NCBI GenBank assembly: GCA_963727835.1
Contig: CAVSIB010000030.1
Span: 1-64,000 of the forward strand
From: G026625185 sp963727835
Lineage (GTDB): Bacteria; Desulfobacterota; WTBG01; JAGOGO01
Direction: 5' to 3'
DNA: 64,000 nucleotides
This document shows, piece by piece, positions 8,693-15,665 of this stretch. The position numbers and the translations under genes were made by a program. Position 1 is the stretch's first letter. The number at the start of each line of letters is the position of its first letter. The notes under the pieces were generated by a model. That model was not told the origin of the DNA. It saw nothing but the letters and a program-made list of their open reading frames with translations, and did no database searches.

Positions 8693-10261
8693 ATGAATCA
8701 ATTGACATTTAATGAAAAAGATCTTAGGCAAATGAAGGCTCTGGCAATCACAGAGAAAAAGGTTCGAGCCCAAATCGCGATTTTTAAACGGGGAAGCTTT
8801 TTCCAAAAACTCATTCGCCCCTGCACTCTCGGTGACGGGATAATCAGCATTTCGGAAAAAGAAATCCCGCAATTGCTCAGAAAACACCAGGAGGAGGGTG
8901 CCTACCAAGGAAGACTTCTCAAGTTTGTGCCTGCTTCAGGAGCGGCAAGCCGTATGTTTGATGTGCTGATGAAGTACTTAAAAAGTGATTCGCGCGTGCA
9001 CCGAAAGGAAATTATCCAGAGGGCTGGTGCTGGCGATCAAGAAGCTAAAGAGGTGCTTTCTTTCGTTGATGGCATCAAACGGTTTGCTTTTTATGATGAC
9101 CTAAAAAGCGTGCTGGCCCGAATGGGATTAATGGTAGATGATTTATTAGCCCAATGTGAGTACACACACCTCATCGAGGCTTTAGTAACTGATCGCGGTC
9201 TTAACTATGCTAATCTTCCGAAAGGGCTACTCAAGTTTCACGCTTATCCTGAGGGTTGCCGGACGGCTTTAGAGGAACACTTGGTAGAGGCAATAGCGTA
9301 TGTTCAAGACCAAACAGGGATTTGCCGGCTCCATTTTACGGTTTCTCCAGAACATCAAGAGCGATTCATGCACCATTTCGAAGCAGTGAGAGCGCACTAT
9401 GAAACAAAATACCGCGTCCGCTTTCACGTAGATTTTTCAATCCAAAAACTTTCAACCGACACGATCGCTGTGGATATGAACAATGAACCTTTTCGGGGAA
9501 AAGATGGAAAACTCGTTTTCCGGCCTGGAGGACATGGCGCGCTGATTGAAAATTTAAATGATATCCAGGGAGATATAATTTACATAAAAAATATCGACAA
9601 CATTGTTCCCGATCCCCTCAAAGGAGAAACCTTTCTCTGGAAAAAAATTTTAGGGGGACTCCTCATACAAATTCAGGAAAAAATTTTTACGTATTTAAAG
9701 AAGCTTGAGCGTCAGAAAGAAAACAAAGTAGTTGAAGAAGCCTTCGAGTTTGCCGAAAAACAGCTTTTTATCCCCCCCCCAAAGAAAAAGCTGGGGTCAA
9801 AAAACGAAATACGGGAGTTTCTTTTAAAAAAATTTAATCGTCCTATCCGAATCGGCGGCATGGTAAAAAATCAAGGTGAACCAGGAGGGGGACCGTTCTG
9901 GGTGCAAGGGGAAAATGGTTCTTTATCTCTCCAAACGGTGGAACACGCCCAGGTTGATATGAAATCAGCTGAACAGCAAAAAATATGGGGTATGGCAACG
10001 CATTTCAGCCCCGTAGATTTTGTCTGCGGAGTCCGGGATTATAAAGGAAATCCCTTTGACCTTAAGCGTTACGTAGACCAGGATGCAGTTTTTATTTCTC
10101 GAAAATCAAAAGATGGCCGAGCCTTAAAAGCCTTGGAACTTCCCGGCCTCTGGAACGGGGGCATGGCTGACTGGATTACTATTTTTGTTGAAGTTCCGCT
10201 GATTACTTTTAATCCGGTTAAAACCATCAATGATCTGCTTCGCAAGGAGCATCAACCCTAA
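8693..10261 (+). CDS. DUF4301 family protein
   Basis: A 522-residue cytoplasmic protein of a family known only by its domain number. The diagnostic stretch is near residue 75-90, KFVPASGAASRMFDVLMKY, which resembles the glycine-rich phosphate loop of sugar nucleotidyltransferases. Further conserved-looking blocks are LPKGLLKFHAYPEG, VFRPGGHGALIENLN and VKNQGEPGGGPFWV. The HGALIENLN and KNIDN motifs also recall UDP-sugar pyrophosphorylases. Function unknown; the nucleotidyltransferase idea is inference, made more attractive by the GDP-sugar genes directly downstream. No good ribosome site precedes the ATG. Confidence 0.75.
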   Translation: MNQLTFNEKDLRQMKALAITEKKVRAQIAIFKRGSFFQKLIRPCTLGDGIISISEKEIPQLLRKHQEEGAYQGRLLKFVPASGAASRMFDVLMKYLKSDSRVHRKEIIQRAGAGDQEAKEVLSFVDGIKRFAFYDDLKSVLARMGLMVDDLLAQCEYTHLIEALVTDRGLNYANLPKGLLKFHAYPEGCRTALEEHLVEAIAYVQDQTGICRLHFTVSPEHQERFMHHFEAVRAHYETKYRVRFHVDFSIQKLSTDTIAVDMNNEPFRGKDGKLVFRPGGHGALIENLNDIQGDIIYIKNIDNIVPDPLKGETFLWKKILGGLLIQIQEKIFTYLKKLERQKENKVVEEAFEFAEKQLFIPPPKKKLGSKNEIREFLLKKFNRPIRIGGMVKNQGEPGGGPFWVQGENGSLSLQTVEHAQVDMKSAEQQKIWGMATHFSPVDFVCGVRDYKGNPFDLKRYVDQDAVFISRKSKDGRALKALELPGLWNGGMADWITIFVEVPLITFNPVKTINDLLRKEHQP

Positions 10262-10480
10262 ATATTATTAACTCTCCCCGCAAATATCCCAAGATTGACA
10301 CAAACCTCTTTTTAGGATATTTAAACACTCAAACCCCTTCATGCAACGCTTGAAAATAATTCTTAGCACAATAATCAAAAGATTGATTCTGCTGGTGCTG
10401 GAGAAGGTTTTAACAACATAATTGCTCAGATAGGGCTTGGGTTGTATTACCAACAATATTGCGCAATAGAGAGGTGACTG

Positions 10481-11612
10481 ATGAACCGTGCGCTTATCAC
10501 CGGCATAACCGGCCAAGATGGCTCGTATCTCGCCGAACTGCTTCTTAAAAAAGGTTACGAAGTTCATGGGCTCATCCGGCGGGCCAGCACGTTTAATACC
10601 GAACGCATCGAACACATCTACCAAGACCCGCATGACCCGAAGGCGCGTATCTTTCTTCATTACGGAGATTTATCTGATGCTGGCCAGCTCACCAACCTCA
10701 TCTATAACATCCAGCCCGAAGAAATCTACCACCTGGCGGCCCAGAGCCATGTGCGGGTGAGTTTCGATATCCCTGAATACACCGGTGATGTGGTGGGATT
10801 AGGAACCACCCGTATTTTGGAGGCACTGCGCCGCAGCGGCTTAAAATCACGTTTCTACCAGGCTTCGTCTTCGGAAATGTTTGGCAATTCCCCGCCCCCG
10901 CAGACTGAGGAAACCCCCCTTACCCCCCGAAGCCCCTATGCGGCGGCCAAAGTTTATGCTTTTCACATGGTAAAAAACTACCGGGAAGGATACGGGCTTT
11001 TTGCCACCAATGGGATTCTTTTTAACCACGAATCCCCCCGCCGGGGGGAAACACTTCGTAACCCGGAAGATCACCCGCGCCGTTGCCCGCATCCGGTACG
11101 GGTTTAATGAATGTCTGTTTCTGGGAAATTTGGAAGCCCGGAGAGACTGGGGATACGCTCCCGATTATGTCGAGGCCATGTGGAAAATGTTACAGTGGGA
11201 GAAACCGGAAGATTTTGTGATCGCTACCAGTGAGAATCATTCAGTGCGTGAATTTTGCGAACGCGCTTTTCAAGAAGCGGGCATAGAAATCCTCTGGCAA
11301 GGACAGGGGGTTGAAGAAGTGGGAATACTCGGGGGTTTTAAAAAACCATCTTCAGTACCCTCTTCCGGCACTGTTTTTCCTGCTGAAGGCTCAACCATTG
11401 TGCGCATAGACCCCCGTTACTTTCGCCCTACGGAAGTGGATAACTTACGAGGTGATGCCGCGAAAGCCAAAAAAATTCTGGGCTGGGAACCCAAAACAAC
11501 CTTTAAAGAATTGGTGAAGATCATGGTCTCCGAAGATATCCAGGCCCTCATTAACCTTCAGCGGTGCCAGGATGTTATCCACACGATCATTACGAGGGAA
11601 AACAGCACGTAG
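10481..11612 (+). pseudogene. gmd: GDP-mannose 4,6-dehydratase with one frameshift
   Basis: Converts GDP-D-mannose to GDP-4-keto-6-deoxymannose, the first step to GDP-L-fucose or GDP-rhamnose. The first 190 residues are canonical short-chain-dehydrogenase-like: ALITGITGQDGSYLAELLL (NAD(P) loop), HLAAQSHV, SSSEMFG and the YAAAK catalytic Tyr/Lys. At SPRRGET the frame breaks: one extra base near 11053 must be removed to continue as FVTRKITRAVARI, after which the protein runs normally to RPTEVDNLRGD and a stop at 11612. The start has GAGAGGTGACTG upstream. Everything else is intact and the next gene uses the product, so a sequencing error is a fair alternative to a real pseudogene. Confidence 0.85.
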
Positions 11613-11659
11613 CGGTGAGCTACTTTTCCCGGAAATTACTTTTTATTTTCTGAATCCCT

Positions 11660-12700
11660 ATGGAAAAAACATCCCGCATCTACATTGCCGGCCACAAAGG
11701 ACTTGCTGGTTCAGCTATTCTCCGGAAGCTTCAGGCGGAAGGTTTTACTGATCTCATCACCCGCACTCATGAAGCATTAAACCTGGAACACCAAGGAAAT
11801 GTTGAAGCTTTTTTTAAGGCAGAAACTCCGGAGTATGTTTTTCTTGCCGCCGCCAAGGTCGGAGGGATTTTGGCCAATAGCACCTTTCCCGCTGAATTCA
11901 TCCATAAAAACTTAGCGATTCAAGCTCATGTCATTCATTCTTCATACCTCTATGGAGTCAAAAAACTCCTTTTTCTCGGAAGCTCCTGTATTTACCCTAA
12001 GCACTGCCCCCAACCAATGAAAGAAGAATACCTTCTTTCTGGCTTTCTGGAGACTACCAACGAACCGTATGCAATTGCCAAAATCGCTGGAATTAAAATG
12101 TGTCAATCATACAATCGCCAATATGGTACCAATTTTATCAGTGTGATGCCGACGAACCTTTACGGTCCGCAGGATAACTTTGATCTGGAAACCTCTCATG
12201 TCTTACCCGCGCTCATGCGAAAATTTCATCTCGCAAAATTAGCGGCCACAAACTGCTTCGAGGCTCTACAACAAGACGAATCCTCTTTCGGCCTCATCCC
12301 CTTGGACATTAAAACTTCTCTCGGTTTAACGGAAAAAACCACCATGAAAGCAACTAAAGCACAACCAACAGTCATGCTCTGGGGTTCGGGAACCCCGCGA
12401 AGAGAGTTCCTCCATGTGAATGATCTTGCTGATGCTTGCCTTTTCCTTATGAACAATTATGATGAAAACGAGATTATCAATATTGGTGTTGGTGAAGATT
12501 TTACTATTCGCGAACTCGCTGAGGTGACTGCAAAAATCGTAGGATTTCAAGGAGAACTCCTATGGGACACGTCCAAACCAGATGGGGCACCACAGAAACT
12601 TCTTGATATCTCGCGACTCAACCAGCTTGGTTGGAAGGCAAAAATAAGGTTAGAACAGGGTATCGCCACAACCTATAGGTGGTATGTGAACCCTATTTAA
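11660..12700 (+). CDS. fcl: GDP-L-fucose synthase
   Basis: Epimerase-reductase that turns GDP-4-keto-6-deoxymannose into GDP-L-fucose with NADPH. The 346-residue protein shows the dinucleotide loop IAGHKGLAGSAI at residue 8, SSCIYP around 113, the catalytic YAIAKIAG with Tyr and Lys around 142, and the MPTNLYGPQDNFD block. A 35-residue insertion near residues 195-235 precedes GSGTPRREFLHVNDLADA. The insertion makes it longer than the usual 310-320 residues. It follows gmd by 47 bases, so the two probably form an operon for a fucose- or colitose-type surface sugar. Confidence 0.92.
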   Translation: MEKTSRIYIAGHKGLAGSAILRKLQAEGFTDLITRTHEALNLEHQGNVEAFFKAETPEYVFLAAAKVGGILANSTFPAEFIHKNLAIQAHVIHSSYLYGVKKLLFLGSSCIYPKHCPQPMKEEYLLSGFLETTNEPYAIAKIAGIKMCQSYNRQYGTNFISVMPTNLYGPQDNFDLETSHVLPALMRKFHLAKLAATNCFEALQQDESSFGLIPLDIKTSLGLTEKTTMKATKAQPTVMLWGSGTPRREFLHVNDLADACLFLMNNYDENEIINIGVGEDFTIRELAEVTAKIVGFQGELLWDTSKPDGAPQKLLDISRLNQLGWKAKIRLEQGIATTYRWYVNPI

Positions 12701-12782
12701 GAACTAAGGATTCGCTTCTTTTTAAAACCGGCAATAGTAAACAACTGCTAACAATATTTCAATACTGTTGTTTAAAGCAAAT

Positions 12783-12823
12783 AAAAAAGGGGCTTACACA
12801 TAACTGCTATAACGTGCAAGCCC
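12783..12823 (-). terminator. terminator-like hairpin reading leftward
   Basis: Ten-base stem (GGGCTTACAC / GTGCAAGCCC, one mismatch) with a 14-base loop, followed on the minus strand by a run of six T. No intact minus-strand gene precedes it, so it may be the end structure of the transposon remnant next to it, or the terminator of an unseen transcript. Confidence 0.45.
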
Positions 12824-13245
12824 TTGGTTTATCCGGGATCGGGATGAAAAACTTTACTTCAAAGGTTGTCCCTTGCTAACCTTGGACGTTTGCGGGTAGG
12901 CAGAGAGGAACCGTGCTGGTGCATGTGCCTCCCCATACATGAGATACTGTCGTCTCAGGCTTGTCCACAAAATCACCTTAATGGATTTTTGCTGATCTCA
13001 ATAATACTCAGAGAAGCATTCCGGTCAGCATCAACTAAGACATAGGCAACTCTCAATTTTACTATACTGCAACGGAACGTAATTCCAAATAAATCTTAAA
13101 AACTCCTTTTGTTGAATAGGGTAAAAAAATTAATCCGCCTCTACGAAATACTTATTAACTCAATTCTCGCTTGACAGAAAAAAATAATTCTACTAATAAG
13201 GAAAAAGTAATTTTTTTCGATTAACGTGAATTGTACGGAGGACAC
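12824..13245. other. gene-free stretch containing a possible transposon fragment
   Basis: Nothing convincing on the plus strand. A minus-strand fragment at 12973-13085 looks like the end of a TnpB protein (listed separately). The part nearest plsY is AT-rich and probably holds its promoter. Confidence 0.4.
12973..13085 (-). pseudogene. possible TnpB (IS200/IS605 OrfB) C-terminal remnant
   Basis: On the minus strand the frame ending with TGA at 12973 reads AYVLVDADRNASLSIIEISKN. The pattern D-x-D-R-NAS-x-x-I is the end of the zinc-ribbon domain of TnpB-type proteins (CGY...DRNAALNI). The preceding Cys pairs and the RuvC domain are missing, and only about 35 codons are left. The imperfect hairpin at 12790-12823 could be the element's subterminal structure. 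The motif is short, so this is tentative. Confidence 0.35.
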
Positions 13246-13848
13246 GTGGTCTTAAACATAGGACTTGTTCTTGTATCCTATCTTATCGGTTCAATCCCCA
13301 CGGGTTTACTTTTTGGCCGGGCGTTTGCAAAAATCGACATTCGGGAGTATGGAAGCCATAACATCGGCGCAACTAATGTTTACCGGAGCACAGGAAAAAC
13401 GTTGGGGATATTAACGCTTTTGGGAGACACTTTAAAAGGCTTTTTGCCGGTTTATCTGGTCTGGACAATAACCGGATCAGAAACCTGGGCTTTTCTTTCT
13501 GCTTTAGCAACTTTTTTGGGGCATCTCTATCCCGTTTACCTTAAATTTTCTGGGGGAAAAGGAGTTGCAACCGGGCTTGGGGTCTTTTTGTTTTTGGCTC
13601 CCAAAGCGCTTATTTTCTGCCTCGGAATTTTTTGTATTGTTCTTGCATTATGTCGCTACGTTTCCCTCAGCTCCATGTCCGCTGCTCTTGCGTTGCCGCT
13701 GCTCATGATTTTTTCACCCCATCCCTACCCCCGGCTTTATAGTGCAACTGCGGTTCTTTTAGCTATTATGATTATTTTTCGGCACAAAGAAAATATCAAA
13801 AGAATTATTAAAGGCGAAGAACACAAAATCGGCAGTAAAAAAGGCTAA
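13246..13848 (+). CDS. plsY: glycerol-3-phosphate acyltransferase PlsY
   Basis: Integral membrane enzyme that acylates glycerol-3-phosphate from acyl-phosphate, the first step of phospholipid synthesis. The family's three loop motifs are visible: GSIPTGLLFGR, HNIGATNVYRSTGK and FSGGKGVATGLGVFL, spread over five membrane helices. I start at the GTG 13246, which has GGAGG four bases upstream; an earlier TTG at 13231 has no ribosome site and adds residues before the first helix. About 200 residues, normal for the family. The usual acyl-phosphate source, PlsX, is not found in this window. Confidence 0.92.
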   Translation: MVLNIGLVLVSYLIGSIPTGLLFGRAFAKIDIREYGSHNIGATNVYRSTGKTLGILTLLGDTLKGFLPVYLVWTITGSETWAFLSALATFLGHLYPVYLKFSGGKGVATGLGVFLFLAPKALIFCLGIFCIVLALCRYVSLSSMSAALALPLLMIFSPHPYPRLYSATAVLLAIMIIFRHKENIKRIIKGEEHKIGSKKG

Positions 13849-14372
13849 AGTTTCTTAAGAAGTGATTGGTGATGGCGAGTGGATTTTGGAGCTCGTTTTG
13901 CAGGGCCTTTCTTTTTTGTGCTCCTTACATACGGCTTGTTATCCTCTTTTTCATTCACTTCACCTTTTTGATGTGAATAGTGAACTAATTCCATCTTCAC
14001 AAGAAATTCCGGGGAGGAAACTACCGTACACCCTTCCAACGCACAGGAATAGCCCAAGTCACGATCAGAGGTAACCACCGTTATCTCGCCTTTTTTCTGA
14101 GCCGCGAGCCGTTTAATTACTTCATCTGCCTTCTCTCCGCGTCGGGAAAAAATAATTTCAATTCCCCCTTCCTTACCACGACGCTCAAAAATATCTCCTT
14201 CAGCCCAACCATCAAATACTACCGTAATCGCATGATGCTTAATTCGCTGATACGCTATAAGCCTGAGCAAAAGCATTGCCCGTCCGTTTTCCAAGTCTTT
14301 TTTTTCATGGCGCAGTAATTCCGGAGACTGGCGGATAAGATTATACCCATCAATAATGAGGTGGAGGGCCAT
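13845..14372 (-). CDS. NYN/PIN-like RNase domain protein (YacP family)
   Basis: A 175-residue protein with the YacP/NYN pattern: HLIIDGYNLIR at residue 4, then ITVVFDGW near 57, and the acidic VVTSDRDLGY region near 108. The Asp residues are those expected to bind metal in PIN-like nucleases, so an RNase role is likely. The true start is the ATG at 14372, overlapping the lgt stop (TAATG), which means translational coupling; the longer open frame upstream is lgt sequence in another frame. The C-terminal 35 residues are Lys/Arg-rich (TKKKGPAKRAPK), suggesting nucleic acid binding. It ends convergently over the last bases of plsY. Confidence 0.75.
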   Translation of the reverse strand: MALHLIIDGYNLIRQSPELLRHEKKDLENGRAMLLLRLIAYQRIKHHAITVVFDGWAEGDIFERRGKEGGIEIIFSRRGEKADEVIKRLAAQKKGEITVVTSDRDLGYSCALEGCTVVSSPEFLVKMELVHYSHQKGEVNEKEDNKPYVRSTKKKGPAKRAPKSTRHHQSLLKKL

Positions 14373-15142
14373 TATCCCCTCTGCTGATAAGCTCTTTGTA
14401 AATAAAAGTACAAAAAAAGGGCAATAAAAAAAGTTACGAGACTCATTCCCTGTGTGAGGGAAAAAAAATGGCCCCAAAGGGGTGCGCGGGGGTCTCCTCG
14501 GAAGAATTCAATAAAAACACGGAAGGAAGCGTGAAAAATGAGATAAAAACAGGAGAGCTGACCGGAAAATTTTGTGTGCTTCCGTAAAAAAAGAAGTATG
14601 AGAAAAATGAAAAATAATCCTGCGGCTGAGTAAAGTTGCGTAGGATGGAGGGGAATGCCGGCAAGGGCAAGGGTTTTTGGATCAGTAAAGGTAACTGCCC
14701 AGGGAAGGTTAGTGGGCTTTCCATAACAACAGCCCGCGGAAAAACACCCGATCCTTCCGAAAGCTTGCCCAAGCGCCATGTAGGGAGCAAGCACATCGAA
14801 TGTCTGCCAAAAAGAAAGTTTCTTTTTTTTAACTAAAGCCCATGCAATGGGAATGGCAAAGATTAAACCACCCTGAAAGACAAGCCCCCCTTCCCAGATT
14901 TTCACGATACTCAAAAGGTTCTCTTTGTAAAAAGAAAAGTTTTGGGCAACATAAAAAATCCGGGCACCGATAATCCCTGCCAAAACCGCATAAAAAAATA
15001 GGTCAAGAACAGCTTGGGGATCAAATCCCTTTCTGTTAGCTTCCTTTAAAGCAAGGCTTAAACCCACGAGTAATCCCAGGGCAACAAAAAGGCCGTAGGT
15101 ATAAATCGTTAAAGGACCAACCTGACATAAAATCGGGTGCAT
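14372..15142 (-). CDS. lgt: prolipoprotein diacylglyceryl transferase
   Basis: Inner-membrane enzyme that adds diacylglycerol from phosphatidylglycerol to the lipobox cysteine of prolipoproteins. The 256-residue, seven-helix protein carries YTYGLFVALG near the start, the signature GRIGCFSAGCCYG around residues 129-141, IPLHPTQLYSA, and a FIEFFRGDPR loop near the end. Third gene of the leftward ileS-lspA-lgt-NYN operon: 7 bases from lspA, and overlapping the next gene. Lgt and LspA act in sequence on the same substrates, so the pairing is functional. Confidence 0.95.
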   Translation of the reverse strand: MHPILCQVGPLTIYTYGLFVALGLLVGLSLALKEANRKGFDPQAVLDLFFYAVLAGIIGARIFYVAQNFSFYKENLLSIVKIWEGGLVFQGGLIFAIPIAWALVKKKKLSFWQTFDVLAPYMALGQAFGRIGCFSAGCCYGKPTNLPWAVTFTDPKTLALAGIPLHPTQLYSAAGLFFIFLILLFLRKHTKFSGQLSCFYLIFHASFRVFIEFFRGDPRAPLWGHFFSLTQGMSLVTFFIALFLYFYLQRAYQQRG

Positions 15143-15149
15143 GCTTTCC

Positions 15150-15626
15150 TCACCATTTTTTAAAAAAAATTAAAATACCTAAAAGCACTGAACCAATGGT
15201 AATTGCGGAATCAGCAACATTGAATGCAGGCCAATGGAGGGAATAATAATGGACATCAATAAAATCAATGACTCCCCCTAAACGGATCCGATCGGTGAGA
15301 TTCCCGATGGCTCCCCCGATGATGAGCGCAATCCCTAAAGCTGGGGCCTTTTGGTTGGGCTTAAGTTTACAGTAAAAAAAACCTACAACCCCGATAGTAA
15401 GAAACGTAAAGAGGATAAAAAACGTTTTTAAAAAAAAACCCTTAAACTCAGAAAGAACTCCAAAAGCCACACCCATGTTTTTAATATGGGTGATATGAAA
15501 AAAGTTTGGAATTACTTGGATAGACTGATAAAGGGATACATTATGTTCTATCCAAGACTTGGATATCTGATCCAAGAATATTACCGTAAGAGAAACGGCA
15601 AGTAAAAAAAATAGTTTGGCTTTCAC
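15150..15626 (-). CDS. lspA: lipoprotein signal peptidase (signal peptidase II)
   Basis: Aspartic protease of the inner membrane that cuts the signal peptide of lipidated prolipoproteins. 158 residues with four membrane helices. Seen: DQISKSWIEHNV at residue 20, NMGVAFGVLSEF, GGAIGNLTDRIRLGGVIDFIDV with one catalytic Asp, and FNVADSAITIG with the other. It lies between ileS (40 bases) and lgt (7 bases) in the same direction, the arrangement known in many bacteria. Confidence 0.95.
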   Translation of the reverse strand: MKAKLFFLLAVSLTVIFLDQISKSWIEHNVSLYQSIQVIPNFFHITHIKNMGVAFGVLSEFKGFFLKTFFILFTFLTIGVVGFFYCKLKPNQKAPALGIALIIGGAIGNLTDRIRLGGVIDFIDVHYYSLHWPAFNVADSAITIGSVLLGILIFFKKW

Positions 15627-15665
15627 ATTCTTTCCCGCACCACGTGATTTCTGCCAAGAAACTTT

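Noticed and set aside
8504..8908. Leftward ORF ahead of the DUF4301 gene
   Set aside because: Low-complexity shadow overlapping the start of a conserved gene; no ribosome site.
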